A stretch of DNA of 64,000 nt from Rhodobacter xanthinilyticus (GCF_001856665.1 NZ_CP017781.1:2620001-2684000); one strand, 5' to 3'; shown: positions 8,538-18,078, counted from the stretch's first letter. Numbers and translations: made by a program. Notes: generated by a model not told the origin, from the sequence alone.

Positions 8538-9482
8538 ATGAGCGATCTATTGAACGTCATCTTGCCGGTTTTTCTGGTGATCGGCTTTGGCTATGCGGCG
8601 GCCTGGCGGGGGCTCTTCTCCGACAGCGCGGTCGACGGGCTGATGCGGTTTGCGCAGAATTTCGCGGTGCCGGTGCTGCTCGCGCGCTCGATCGCCAAAC
8701 TCGACCTCGGCGCGAGCTATGATGCGGGGCTGATGATCTCCTTCTACGCGGGGGCGTTTCTCTCCTTCGCGATCGGCCTCGCGGCGGCGCGGCTCTGGCT
8801 GGGCCGCAGCCCCGAGGATGCGGTCGCGATCGGCTTTTGCTGCCTGTTCTCGAACTCGCTCCTCCTCGGCATCCCGATCACCGAACGCGCCTTCGGGGCG
8901 GGGGCGCTCGCGGGCAATTTCGCGATCATCTCGATCCATTCGCCGCTTCTCTATACCGCCGGGATCCTCGCGATGGAGGCCACCCGCAGCGCCGGCGGCG
9001 GGCTCGGCGCGGTGGCGGTCAACGCGCTCAAGGGGGTGCTGCGCACGCCGCTGGTGATCGGCATCCTGACCGGCTTCACCATCCAGGCGGGCCAGGCGCT
9101 CAGCGGTCAGGATCTCCCCGAACCGGTCTGGGCGGCGATGGACATGGTCGCGCGCGCGGCGCTGCCGGCGGCGCTCTTCGGGCTCGGCGGGGTGCTTTTG
9201 CGCTACCGCCCCGAGGGCGACAGCCGCGCGATCGCGATGATCGCGGCGCTCTCGCTCCTCATCCACCCGGGCACCGCCTATCTGCTCGGCCGGTTCGGCT
9301 TCGGGCTCGGCACCGAGGCGCTGCGCTCGGCGGTGATGACCGCCGCGATGGCCCCCGGGGTCAACGCCTATCTCTTTGCAAACATGTATGGCGCGGCGAA
9401 ACGGGTGGCCGCTTCGGCGGTTCTGGTCGCCACCGCGCTCTCGATCCTCACCATCTGGGGCTGGCTCGCGATCCTGCCCTGA
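8538..9482 (+). CDS. AEC-family transporter (auxin efflux carrier-like permease)
   Basis: 314 residues, almost entirely hydrophobic with about ten predicted membrane segments. The N-terminal LLNVILPVFLVIGFGYAAAW and the C-terminal half with AAMAPGVNAYLFANMYG are typical of the AEC/MdcF family, which exports organic anions or amino acids. The substrate is unknown here. A GGGAGG ribosome-binding site lies about 7 nt upstream. It is the last gene of this plus-strand run and is followed by a palindromic intergenic element. Confidence 0.85.
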   Translation: MSDLLNVILPVFLVIGFGYAAAWRGLFSDSAVDGLMRFAQNFAVPVLLARSIAKLDLGASYDAGLMISFYAGAFLSFAIGLAAARLWLGRSPEDAVAIGFCCLFSNSLLLGIPITERAFGAGALAGNFAIISIHSPLLYTAGILAMEATRSAGGGLGAVAVNALKGVLRTPLVIGILTGFTIQAGQALSGQDLPEPVWAAMDMVARAALPAALFGLGGVLLRYRPEGDSRAIAMIAALSLLIHPGTAYLLGRFGFGLGTEALRSAVMTAAMAPGVNAYLFANMYGAAKRVAASAVLVATALSILTIWGWLAILP

Positions 9483-9499
9483 TCCGCTGACCCGAGGTC

Positions 9500-9631
9500 G
9501 AGGGGCTCCGCCCCGCCCCGGCTGCGCCGGCGCCCCCGGGATATTTGAAGCAAGATGAAAGGGATCTGGCGCCTATCCTGCGCGCCTGCCCCGTCCCCGT
9601 TTCATCTTGCCCCAAATATCCTCGGGGGGTG
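9500..9631. repeat. Intergenic palindromic element, copy A (sub-type 1)
   Basis: A GC-rich arm (GGGGCTCCGCCCCG, then a CGCCGG-containing run) leads into CCCCCGGGATATTTGAAGC and AAGATGAAA (ending at about 9560). After a spacer of about 40 nt the inverted partner TTTCATCTTGCCCCAAATATC and CCTCGGGGG follows (9600-9630). The same core recurs at four other intergenic sites in this window. It lies between convergent genes (AEC carrier and polyamine permease). Confidence 0.75.
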
Positions 9632-9633
9632 AA

Positions 9634-9673
9634 TTTGCCTGAAAGGCAAAGAGGGGGGCAGACAGCCCCCCTC
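9634..9673 (-). terminator. Double hairpin at the 3' end of the polyamine transporter operon
   Basis: Two adjacent perfect hairpins: a 7-bp stem (9634-9640 with 9644-9650, loop GAA) and a 9-bp GC-rich stem (9651-9659 with 9665-9673). Read on the minus strand the strong stem comes first and is followed by CTTTGCCTTT, a weak U-tract. It is positioned to end the transcript of the permease gene that stops at 9703. Confidence 0.55.
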
Positions 9674-9702
9674 TCTTCGGTTTCCAGACAGGCTGTCGCC
9701 GG

Positions 9703-10662
9703 TTACTGCGGGCTCATGCCGCGCAGCCGTTCCGAGCGGCGGCGCAGCAGTTCCACCGTGGTCAAGAGCAGGATCGAGACGAGCACGAGCAGCGTCGCCA
9801 CCGACAGGATCGCCGGCGAGATCTGTTCGCGGATCCCGTTCCACATTTGCCGCGGGATCGTCTGCTGATCGGCATTGGCGATGAACAGCACCGCGACCAC
9901 CTCGTCGAACGAGGTCACGAAGGCGAAGAGCCCGCCCGAGACCACCCCCGGCATGATCAGCGGCATCACCACCTTGAAGAAGGTCGTGCGCGGGTTCGCC
10001 CCGAGGCTTGCCGCGGCGCGCACCAGCGATTGGTCGAAGCCCGAGAGCGTCGCCGTCACGGTGATGATCACGAAGGGGATCCCGAGCGCCGCATGGGCCA
10101 TGATGATGCCGAGATAGGAACCCGCCAGGCGGCTCATCTCGATATGCAGACCGCCCTCGAAGCTGATCATCGGCACCCGCATCCACGAGTAGAAGAAGAA
10201 CATGCCGGTCGCCGAGATGATGATCGGCACGATCATCGGCGAGATCAGCACGGCCATGATCTGCTTGCGGTAGGGCATTTCCGGCCGCGTCAGACCGAGC
10301 GCCGCGATGGTGCCGAGCGTCGTCGAGAGCAGCGTCGCCGCCACGCCGATGATCACCGAGTTCTTCGCCACCTGCAGCCAGGTCGCGTTGTTCCAGAAAT
10401 CGAGCCAGAACGAGGAGCCGCGTTCGGCCTCGGGGGCCTGCATGCCGAAGGTGACCAGCTTGTCATACCAGCGCAGGCTGTAGCCCTCGGGGTCGAAGGT
10501 CAGCATCTTCTCGGTGAAGGTGAAATAGGGCTCGGCGTTGAACGACAGCGGGATCACGATCACGATCGGCGCGATCAGGAACACGAAGATCGCCGCGCAG
10601 ATCGTCAGGTAGGTGTAATGCCAGGCCTTTTCGAGCGGGCTTGCGTAAGTGGGCAATGCCAT
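9703..10662 (-). CDS. ABC transporter permease, spermidine/putrescine type (PotC-like)
   Basis: 319 residues. About six membrane segments are visible, and the cytoplasmic EAA loop AAASLGANPRTTFFKVVMP (near residue 220) marks a binding-protein-dependent permease. PotC-type proteins form half of the membrane channel for polyamines or similar cations. It follows the PotB-like gene by 12 nt, and AAGGAGAG precedes the ATG. Compared with the usual 260-280 residues it carries an extra periplasmic stretch after the first helix (about residues 35-110), as does its PotB partner. Confidence 0.88.
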   Translation of the reverse strand: MALPTYASPLEKAWHYTYLTICAAIFVFLIAPIVIVIPLSFNAEPYFTFTEKMLTFDPEGYSLRWYDKLVTFGMQAPEAERGSSFWLDFWNNATWLQVAKNSVIIGVAATLLSTTLGTIAALGLTRPEMPYRKQIMAVLISPMIVPIIISATGMFFFYSWMRVPMISFEGGLHIEMSRLAGSYLGIIMAHAALGIPFVIITVTATLSGFDQSLVRAAASLGANPRTTFFKVVMPLIMPGVVSGGLFAFVTSFDEVVAVLFIANADQQTIPRQMWNGIREQISPAILSVATLLVLVSILLLTTVELLRRRSERLRGMSPQ

Positions 10663-10674
10663 GGGTTTCTCTCC

Positions 10675-11925
10675 TTAGCCAAGCTTCATCTTGTCGATCC
10701 CGACGAGGCGGTCGTAGATCCAGAAGAAAATGAGGACGATGGCGAGCAGCATCGCAGCCAGCGCGGCCGCGAGCGACCAGTTGAGCGATTTCTGCATGTG
10801 GAAGGCGATCATGTTCGAGATCATCTGGCCATCCGCGCCGCCGACGAGGGCGGGGGTGATGTAATAGCCCATCGCCAGGATGAACACGAGCAGCCCGCCC
10901 GCGCCGATCCCCGGGAGGGTTTGCGGCAGATAGACCCGGCGGAACGCCGTCCAGGAGGTCGCGCCGAGCGAGCGCGCCGCGCGGACATAGCTCGGCGGGA
11001 TCGTCTTCATCACCGAATAGAGCGGCAGGATCGTGAAGGGCAACAAGATATGGGTCATCGCGATGATCGTGCCGGTCTCGTTATACATCATCTGGAGACG
11101 GCCATCCTCGCCGATGAGGCCGATCCAGACCAGGAGGTCGTTGACCACGCCCTGGCTTTGCAAGAGCACCATCCAGGCCGTCGTGCGCACCAGAAGCGAG
11201 GTCCAGAACGGCAGGAGCACGAGGATCATCAGCAGCATCGCCCGGTGCAGCGGCACCGCCGAGAGCAGGAAGGCGATCGGGAAGCCGAGCACGAGGCACA
11301 GGACCGTGATCTCGAGCGACATCTGGATCGTGCGCCAGAACAGCTTCTTGTAGACGCGCTGGTCTTCCTTCACCGGGATGATCTTGCCGGTCTCGTCATG
11401 GGTCAGGTCGAGCGCGGCGAGGTAGAAATCGAGCGTATAGGCCGAGGAGGCCGAGCGCATCGCGCGCCAGACGTTCGGGTCGGACCATTTCTTGTCGAGC
11501 GCGGCGACGCTGTCGGCATAGGGCGGCTCGAGCTTGTCGGCCTTGCGCGCCGAGGAGGTGAAGAGCGAGCGCGTGCCGGACACATCGTAGTTGATCCGGG
11601 TGCCGGCTTGCCCCGCGGTCTTTTGCTCGCGCATCAGCTTGAGATCGGCCGCGAGCGCCGCCCAGGCGCTCTCGTCGATCGCCGAGCCCTCGGGGTGCTC
11701 GGAGAACCACAGGCCGAGATTGGGCGCATTGGCCGAGAAGCTGTCATTGTGGAAGGACTGCACCAACATCTGGCCGATCGGAACGATGAAGGTCAGGAAG
11801 ATGAACAGAAAGAGCGGTGCAACGAGCAAGAGCGCGCGCCGCCGGCGGACGGCCAGCGAAGCGGCCAGCGCCGCCTTGAGCGGCTTGCCGTCGGCTGTGG
11901 TGAGGGGGAGGGTTGCGTCAGTCAT
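10675..11925 (-). CDS. ABC transporter permease, spermidine/putrescine type (PotB-like)
   Basis: 416 residues, about 120 longer than a standard PotB. The extra length is a hydrophilic region of about 130 residues between the first membrane helix (about residues 29-50) and the second (near residue 190), probably periplasmic. The EAA loop AARSLGATSWTAFRRVYLP is present. It forms a heterodimer with the PotC-like permease. The ATG at 11925 was preferred over a GTG three codons upstream; neither has a strong Shine-Dalgarno. A terminator-like hairpin separates it from the binding-protein gene. Confidence 0.87.
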   Translation of the reverse strand: MTDATLPLTTADGKPLKAALAASLAVRRRRALLLVAPLFLFIFLTFIVPIGQMLVQSFHNDSFSANAPNLGLWFSEHPEGSAIDESAWAALAADLKLMREQKTAGQAGTRINYDVSGTRSLFTSSARKADKLEPPYADSVAALDKKWSDPNVWRAMRSASSAYTLDFYLAALDLTHDETGKIIPVKEDQRVYKKLFWRTIQMSLEITVLCLVLGFPIAFLLSAVPLHRAMLLMILVLLPFWTSLLVRTTAWMVLLQSQGVVNDLLVWIGLIGEDGRLQMMYNETGTIIAMTHILLPFTILPLYSVMKTIPPSYVRAARSLGATSWTAFRRVYLPQTLPGIGAGGLLVFILAMGYYITPALVGGADGQMISNMIAFHMQKSLNWSLAAALAAMLLAIVLIFFWIYDRLVGIDKMKLG

Positions 11926-11975
11926 TCGGCTCACAGCAGATATGAGGGGACGGGCCGCGTGCAGGCAGCCTAGGA

Positions 11976-12005
11976 AAAAGGGCGCGCGAAGGTCTCGCGC
12001 GCCCT
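11976..12005 (-). terminator. Intrinsic terminator / attenuator after the binding-protein gene
   Basis: An 11-bp stem (11979-11989 with 11995-12005, AGGGCGCGCGA arms, 5-nt loop) is followed on the minus strand by TTTTTCC. It lies just after the substrate-binding protein stop and before the permease genes. It should let part of the transcripts end here and so give more binding protein than permease. Confidence 0.75.
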
Positions 12006-12019
12006 GCGGAAAGCTCGGA

Positions 12020-13096
12020 TCAGCCGGCCAGCCAGGCGTTGAAGCGCTCGTTCAGCTCTGTGTCGTGGTCGACCCAGAACTCATAGGACGAGGGCAGCGC
12101 GTTGGTCAGGTTCTCGGCGGCGGTGGGCATGTAGGGGCCCATCTCGGTCTTGCCGTCCTCGAAGAGGCCGACGAGCGGGCCGGACGATTTGCGCGCCGGG
12201 CCGTAGGAGATGTATTTCGCCTGATCCGCGAGCGCCTGGGTGGTGGTCGCGAAGGTCAGATATTTGAGAGCGGCCTCGAGATGCGGCGCGCCTTTCGGGA
12301 TGACGTAGCCGTCATATTCGTAGACCTGACCGTCGAAGATGGTCTGGAACGGTTTGCCTTCCGCCACGGCGGCGCCGAAGATCCGGCCGTTATAGGCGGT
12401 GGTCATCGCGACTTCGCCATCGGCGAGGAGCTGCGGCGGCTGCGCGCCGGCTTCCCACCACACGACCGAGTCCTTGATCGTATCGAGCTTCGCGAAGGCG
12501 CGGTCCACGCCTTCCGGGGTGCCGAGCGTTTCGTAGACCTGATCGGCGGGAACGCCGTCAGCCATCAGAGCCATCTCGAGGTTGACCTTGGCGCCTTTGC
12601 GCAGGCCACGCTTGCCCGGGAATTTCTCGAGGTTGAAGAAATCCGCGATGGTGGTCGGGGCTTCGCCGGTGAACTTGGTGGTGTCATAGGCGTAGACGGT
12701 CGAGAACACGATCGTCGCGACGAAGCAATCGGTAACGGCGCCGGGCAGGAAGTCGTCCATCGCCGGGGTGCCATCGGCGCCCGCTTCGAGGATGGCCGGG
12801 TCGATGGTTTCGAGCAGGCCTTCGTCGCACATGCGCACGCCGTCGGCATATTCGACGTCGACCACGTCATAGGAGACGTTGCCAGCCTCGACCTGCGCCT
12901 TCACCGGGGCGGCCGGGTTGTCGGCGGCTTCGGTCTTCACGGCAATGCCGGTGGCGGCGGTGAAGGGCTTGGCATAGGCCTCGACCTGGCTCTTCTCGTA
13001 TTGGCCGCCCCAGGACAGGACGGTGATCTCTTCGGCCTGCGCCGCAACGGCGAAGCCGGCGGCGATCAGCGCGGTGCTGAGCATCAGTTTTTTCAT
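12020..13096 (-). CDS. Periplasmic substrate-binding protein, polyamine type (PotD/PotF-like)
   Basis: 358 residues. A Sec signal peptide is clear (cleavage probably after AAQA, about residue 21). The mature protein starts EEITVLSWGGQYEKS, characteristic of the PotD/PotF family of extracellular solute-binding proteins. Residues such as WWEAGAQPPQLLADGEV (middle) fit the ligand-cleft region of this group. It delivers a polyamine or related compound to the PotB/PotC-like permeases. The ligand (putrescine, spermidine or other) cannot be fixed from the sequence. GGGAG precedes the ATG. Confidence 0.88.
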   Translation of the reverse strand: MKKLMLSTALIAAGFAVAAQAEEITVLSWGGQYEKSQVEAYAKPFTAATGIAVKTEAADNPAAPVKAQVEAGNVSYDVVDVEYADGVRMCDEGLLETIDPAILEAGADGTPAMDDFLPGAVTDCFVATIVFSTVYAYDTTKFTGEAPTTIADFFNLEKFPGKRGLRKGAKVNLEMALMADGVPADQVYETLGTPEGVDRAFAKLDTIKDSVVWWEAGAQPPQLLADGEVAMTTAYNGRIFGAAVAEGKPFQTIFDGQVYEYDGYVIPKGAPHLEAALKYLTFATTTQALADQAKYISYGPARKSSGPLVGLFEDGKTEMGPYMPTAAENLTNALPSSYEFWVDHDTELNERFNAWLAG

Positions 13097-13193
13097 TGGT
13101 TACTCCCAGTTGGTTTTATTGTGACTTTATGTCGTTGGGCCGGGCGGACAGGCCGCGCCGGCCAGAGACGAGGCGGCGCACCGGCTCCCCCGA

Positions 13194-14297
13194 TCAGATC
13201 ATGTCCAGCGCGCGGGCGTCCTGCGGATGCCAGCCGATGCGGACCTTCTCGCCGGGCACGAGCTTCGTCTGCCCCAGCGTGTTGCGCGATTTCATCACGA
13301 AATCCTCGGCCCCCGCAACCCGCATCCGGGTGCGGAAAATATCGCCCATGTAGATCACCTCGAGGACTTCCGCCTCGATCATATGGGCGCCCGGCGGCAT
13401 CATCTCGGGCTTGAACTCCACCCGCTCGGGGCGGATCGAGACCAAGGTTTCCTGGCCGGGTTTGCGGATATTGACCGGCGTCGCGTCGATCAGCTCGCCG
13501 GTGCGCAGCCGCACGAGGCATTTGTCGTCGGAATATTCCTCGACGGTGCCCGGCAGCCTGTTGTTCTCGCCGATGAACTGCGCCACGAAGCTGTTTTTCG
13601 GCCGCTCATAGAGCTCGTCGGGCGGCGCGAGTTGCTGGATGCGGCCGTCGTTGAACACCGCGACGCGGTCCGACATGGTCAGCGCCTCGCCCTGGTCGTG
13701 GGTCACATAGACCACGGTGATCCCGAGCCGCTCATGCAGCGCCTTGATCTCGAATTGCATATGCTCGCGCAGCTGCTTGTCGAGCGCGCCGAGCGGTTCG
13801 TCCATCAGCACGAGCTCGGGGTCGAAGACCAGCGCCCGGGCCAGCGCGATCCGCTGTTGCTGACCGCCCGACATCTGGGCGGGGCGGCGGTTGGCGAACT
13901 TGCCCATCTGCACCATGTCGAGCGCGCGCATGACTTTCGCCTCGCGGTCCGATTTGCCGATGCCGCGCACTTCCAGCGGGAAGGCGAGGTTTTCGGCCAC
14001 GGTCATATGGGGAAAGAGCGCGTAGTTCTGGAACACCATGCCGATGCCGCGCTTGTGGGGCGGCATGTCGTTGATGTTCTTCCCGCCCAGGCGGATCTCG
14101 CCATGGGTGGCGGTTTCGAACCCGGCCAGCATCATCAGGCAGGTGGTCTTGCCCGACCCCGAGGGCCCGAGCATGGTGAGAAACTCGCCCTTGCCAATCG
14201 AAAGGTTCAGGTCTTTCACGACCAGCGTTTCGCCGTCGTAGCTCTTCTGAACATGGTCAAAAACGACGAATCCATCGTCGGTCACAGCAGTATTCAA
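13194..14297 (-). CDS. ABC transporter ATP-binding protein, spermidine/putrescine type (PotA-like)
   Basis: 367 residues. Walker A GPSGSGKTT (44-52), signature MSGGQQQRIALARAL, Walker B LVLMDEPLGALD, and the H-loop (VTHDQGEAL) are all present. A C-terminal TOBE-type domain (from about residue 280) is also seen, usual for PotA. It energises the transporter encoded downstream. The start codon is a TTG, supported by GGGGAG seven bases upstream. It is the first gene of the minus-strand operon potA-D-B-C type. Confidence 0.92.
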   Translation of the reverse strand: MNTAVTDDGFVVFDHVQKSYDGETLVVKDLNLSIGKGEFLTMLGPSGSGKTTCLMMLAGFETATHGEIRLGGKNINDMPPHKRGIGMVFQNYALFPHMTVAENLAFPLEVRGIGKSDREAKVMRALDMVQMGKFANRRPAQMSGGQQQRIALARALVFDPELVLMDEPLGALDKQLREHMQFEIKALHERLGITVVYVTHDQGEALTMSDRVAVFNDGRIQQLAPPDELYERPKNSFVAQFIGENNRLPGTVEEYSDDKCLVRLRTGELIDATPVNIRKPGQETLVSIRPERVEFKPEMMPPGAHMIEAEVLEVIYMGDIFRTRMRVAGAEDFVMKSRNTLGQTKLVPGEKVRIGWHPQDARALDMI

Positions 14298-14370
14298 GTC
14301 GGGCTCCCCGTCGGATTTATTTGTTCGTTAGCTCCCGTGGGGCCAACTAAATCGAGGATTTACACAGATT

Positions 14371-17300
14371 TCAACCCGCAAATCCCGCTTTCTTGCCCGG
14401 CCGCGAGGCGCCCACCGTTTCGGTTACAAAACCGTCAAAATGCGTCATCTGTCGTGCGATGCGCGACCAGTTTGCGCATGCAGCATGATCAATCTGTTTG
14501 CGCTGCAAAACTGCGCAGGCGCGCGGGCCATAGAGGGTTTCGGGGGAGGTAGCGCCGAACACCGCCCCGGCAAGGCGTGGCAGGGCGCGAATCAACCCGA
14601 ATCGGGCGGCGGGGCTGAGCGCGGCGATCGCGTCGCGGCCCGGCCAGAAGCTCTCCGCCCAGAGCCCCTCGGCCCGGATCAGCGCATGGCGGGGCAACAG
14701 GATATGGTGGTAGGTGCAGCCCCGCGCCCCCCGCATCCAGCGCGCGCCGCCCCAGCGCGTATCGGCCAGATGCGCCGCCCGGCCAAGCGCCCCCCCGGCC
14801 CCGACCGGCAGCCACAGCCCATGCTGCGCCGACACCCGCAGCGCGCGCGCATTGCCCAAAGCCCCCGCCCGAAGCTCGATCGGACGAAGGCGCGGGGAGA
14901 TGGTCATTTCCGCAGCACTGACCCGGCGCGTGCCGGCCCAGAGCACCGGCAGCGGCGGCCCGTCGCGGCAGGAGACGAGATCGCCCGGGCGCAGGAGCTC
15001 CACCTCGATCTCGCCGCGCGGGGTGGCGATCCGGGTGCCGGTGACGAAACAGGGGATCCCCATCGCATGCAGCGTGCCGGTGGAAGCGATCTGCGCGGGC
15101 GCGACCCCGATCAGCGTCAGCGACTCGCCGCCGGGGAAGCTGAGAACGGCATTGCCGGTGCCGTCGTCGCTCACGCTCACATCCCAGACATTGACCGGGT
15201 TGCCCAGCGCATCGGTCAGGTCGCTGACATCGATCTGGTCGGTGGTGAACCCCGCCCCGCTGTCGGTCATGTCGAAATCGAGGATCAGATCGTCGCCGTC
15301 GAGATCGGCGAGCACGAAATGATCGGCGCCCGCGCCCCCCGAGAGCGTGTCATTGCCGGTGCCGCCGATCAGCGTATCGTTGCCCAGCCCCGCGATCAGC
15401 GAGTCGTTCTCCGCGCCGCCAGCGATGGAATCGTTGCCGTCGCCGCCGTCGATCGTGTCGGCCCCCGCGCCGCCGGTGACCGTATCGGCGCCCGCGCCGG
15501 CGGTGATGCTGTCATTGCCGGTGCCGCCGTCGATCAGGTTGTTGCCGGCGCCCGCGGCGATCGTATCGTTGCCGGCATCGCCCGAGAGCGTGTCATTGCC
15601 GTTCGTCGTCGAGCCGGTGATGCTGTCATCGCCATCGCCGCCCGAGATCGAATTGGCGCCCGAGCCGGCGAGGATCGTGTCATTGCCGAGCCCGCCCGCG
15701 ATCGTGTCATTGCCCGAGCCGCCGTCGATCCAATCCGCGCCCGCGCCGCCGTCGAGGGAATCGCTGTCCGCGCCGCCCTCGATCGTATCGGCCCCCGAGC
15801 CGCCGAGGATCGTGTCATTGCCGATATCGCCGCCGAGGTAGACGCCCGAGGTATCGGCGGTGGCGTTGATCAGGTCGGCGTAATTGGTGCCCTCGATCGA
15901 TTCGATATCGGTGAAGGTGATCGTGTTGGCGCCATTGGTGACGGTGCCGGCCTCATCGCCGGTGAACACCACCGTGACCCCGCTCGAGAGCGCCGCGAGG
16001 TCGATCGAATCGTCGTCCTGGGTGGTGCCGGCGCCCGAGCCGCCGAAGATCGTATCGGTGCCGAACCCGTCCTGGACGACGAAGAGATCCTTGTCGGCGC
16101 CGCCGTCGAGGTAATCATTGCCGGTGCCGCCCGAGATCGTGTCGAGCCCGTCGCCGCCCAGGATCGAATCGGCGCCCGCGCCGCCCGAGAGCGAATCATT
16201 GCCCGCCTCGCCCAAGATCGTGTCGGCATAGGCCGAGCCGACGACCGTATCGTTGCCGCCATCGGCGGTGATCGAGACGGCCGAACCCGCCGAAGCCGCG
16301 TTGAAACTGTCGGCGTAGGTGGTGCCGTTGACCTGCTCGATTTCCCAAAAAGAGGTGGTCGCGCCGCCCGCGAGCGTGATCGTGCCGCTCTCGAAGCCGG
16401 TCCAGGTGACGGTCGCGGCGCCGGTCGAGTTGCTCAGCTCGATCGTGTCCCAATCGCTGCCGCCCTCGCCGCCATAGATCGAGCTCGCCCCCGAGAGCGT
16501 GTCGAGCAGGAAGGTATCGCGGTCGTCGCCGCCATGCAGTTGGTTCGTGCCCGCGCCGCCCGAGAGCGTGTCATTGCCCGCCGCGCCTTGCAGCGTGTCA
16601 TTGCCATCGCCGCCATAGATGAGGTCGTTGCCCGCCCCCGCCCAGACGGTATCGGCCCCTGCCCCGCCGTAGATCGTATCGTCGCCCGAGCCGCCGGTGA
16701 TCGTGTCATTGCCCGCCGCGCCATCGAGCCACAGCCCCGAGCCATCGGCGGCGGCGGTGATGGAATCGGCCTGCGCCGAGCCGAGCACCGCCTCGATATT
16801 GTCGAAGACGACAGTGCTGCCATTGCCCGAGGCGGTGCCGTCTTCCCAATCGGTGAAGGTGACGGTGACGCCCGAGGCGGTCACATAGGTGAAATCGAGC
16901 CAGTCTTCATCGGTGCCGGTGGTGACGGTCAAGCCGCCATAGACGGTATCGGCGCCCCAGCCGTCCTCGAAATAGAAATGGTCGCCATCGGCATCGCCAT
17001 AGAGGACATCGGTGCCGATATTGCCCGCCAGATAATCCACGCCGTCGCCGCCGTAGATCGTGTCATTGTCCATCCCGCCCAGGATGATATCGGTGCCGGC
17101 GCCGCCATAGATCAGGTCGGTGCCGGCCTCGCCATAGATCTGATCATTGCCGGCATCGCCGTTGATCGTATCGGCCCCGTCGCCGCCGTAGATCGTATCG
17201 GCGCCATCGCCGCCCGAGATCGAGTCATTGCCCGCCCCGCCCGAGATCCAGTCATTGCCGGTGCCGCCAAGGAGCGTGTCATTGCCGTTCTCGCCCGAGA

Positions 17301-18078
17301 TCGAGTCATTATCCGCGCCGCCGTCGACATAATCATTGCCGTCGCCCGACCAGATCGAGTCGTTGCCGGCCTCGCCATAGAGGACGGCATTGTAGGAATA
17401 GGAGGAGCCCGAGAAATCGTCGATGACATCATCGCCCGCCCCGCCATAGACGGTATCGCCCACGGTCGAGGTGGCGCCGCCGGACCCGAAGATGATCGTG
17501 TCATTGCCGTCGCCGCCCGAGATGTAATCGGCGCCCGCGCCCGCATCGATCGAGTCATTACCGGCGCCGGCGAGGATCGAATCGGCATAGATGCCGCCGC
17601 GGATGGTGTTGGCGAGATCGGGGTCGAATGTCGCCGCCGCGATGGTGGTATAGGCGGGCTGGTTGAGGGAGTTGACGTCAGCGGTCTGGGTGACCTGATA
17701 GGTGACCCCGGGGATCAGCGGCTGGGTGGTGATCTCGCCGACCACGGTGCCGCCGATCTCGAGGATATACATCGTGATCGTGGAGCCGTCGGGCGCGGTG
17801 AAATCGACCGCGCTCTCGATATAGGCGCGGCCGGAATAGAGCGTGGTGCCCAGCGCATCGGTGACGACGAGGCTCTGGTTGCTGTCATCGCCGAGTTCGT
17901 TGAAGAGCGCATCGCCCGCGATCGAGCTGTCATCATCGGTGAAGTTGAAATGGCGAACGTCGACGGTGGCGTCCCAGGTCGGGTCGAGCATGAACTGGGT
18001 GCCGACGTTGAGCGTCGAGCCGCCGCCTGCAATCAGCAGGTCGCCCCCCCAATAGCCTGTCAAATTGTAGGTCGCCAT
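14371..18078 (-). CDS. RTX-repeat (hemolysin-type Ca2+-binding) protein with C-terminal Hint domain
   Basis: 1235 residues. Residues 1-165 form an acidic N-terminal region without a known motif. Residues about 168-960 hold many GGxGxDxxx nonapeptides, which bind Ca2+ and fold as parallel beta-rolls outside the cell. They are broken by three or four longer spacers of about 60 residues that themselves look repeated (each ending in a variant of FxDIExxxGTxxAD). From Cys1010 (CFVTGTRIATP...) a Hint_2 domain follows, with a GDLV segment. Such proteins are usually exported by a type I system, but no secretion genes are adjacent. A GTG five codons upstream is an alternative start. No Sec signal is visible. 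Confidence 0.88.
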   Translation of the reverse strand: MATYNLTGYWGGDLLIAGGGSTLNVGTQFMLDPTWDATVDVRHFNFTDDDSSIAGDALFNELGDDSNQSLVVTDALGTTLYSGRAYIESAVDFTAPDGSTITMYILEIGGTVVGEITTQPLIPGVTYQVTQTADVNSLNQPAYTTIAAATFDPDLANTIRGGIYADSILAGAGNDSIDAGAGADYISGGDGNDTIIFGSGGATSTVGDTVYGGAGDDVIDDFSGSSYSYNAVLYGEAGNDSIWSGDGNDYVDGGADNDSISGENGNDTLLGGTGNDWISGGAGNDSISGGDGADTIYGGDGADTINGDAGNDQIYGEAGTDLIYGGAGTDIILGGMDNDTIYGGDGVDYLAGNIGTDVLYGDADGDHFYFEDGWGADTVYGGLTVTTGTDEDWLDFTYVTASGVTVTFTDWEDGTASGNGSTVVFDNIEAVLGSAQADSITAAADGSGLWLDGAAGNDTITGGSGDDTIYGGAGADTVWAGAGNDLIYGGDGNDTLQGAAGNDTLSGGAGTNQLHGGDDRDTFLLDTLSGASSIYGGEGGSDWDTIELSNSTGAATVTWTGFESGTITLAGGATTSFWEIEQVNGTTYADSFNAASAGSAVSITADGGNDTVVGSAYADTILGEAGNDSLSGGAGADSILGGDGLDTISGGTGNDYLDGGADKDLFVVQDGFGTDTIFGGSGAGTTQDDDSIDLAALSSGVTVVFTGDEAGTVTNGANTITFTDIESIEGTNYADLINATADTSGVYLGGDIGNDTILGGSGADTIEGGADSDSLDGGAGADWIDGGSGNDTIAGGLGNDTILAGSGANSISGGDGDDSITGSTTNGNDTLSGDAGNDTIAAGAGNNLIDGGTGNDSITAGAGADTVTGGAGADTIDGGDGNDSIAGGAENDSLIAGLGNDTLIGGTGNDTLSGGAGADHFVLADLDGDDLILDFDMTDSGAGFTTDQIDVSDLTDALGNPVNVWDVSVSDDGTGNAVLSFPGGESLTLIGVAPAQIASTGTLHAMGIPCFVTGTRIATPRGEIEVELLRPGDLVSCRDGPPLPVLWAGTRRVSAAEMTISPRLRPIELRAGALGNARALRVSAQHGLWLPVGAGGALGRAAHLADTRWGGARWMRGARGCTYHHILLPRHALIRAEGLWAESFWPGRDAIAALSPAARFGLIRALPRLAGAVFGATSPETLYGPRACAVLQRKQIDHAACANWSRIARQMTHFDGFVTETVGASRPGKKAGFAG

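Noticed and set aside
9847-11973. 708-codon plus-strand frame across the two polyamine permeases
   Set aside because: Antisense shadow; rich in His, Arg, Glu and Asp without any domain.
15300-17600. Dense short repeats resembling a tandem DNA repeat or CRISPR array
   Set aside because: The period is that of RTX nonapeptides in one long coding frame; repeats vary by codon and there are no uniform repeats with unique spacers.
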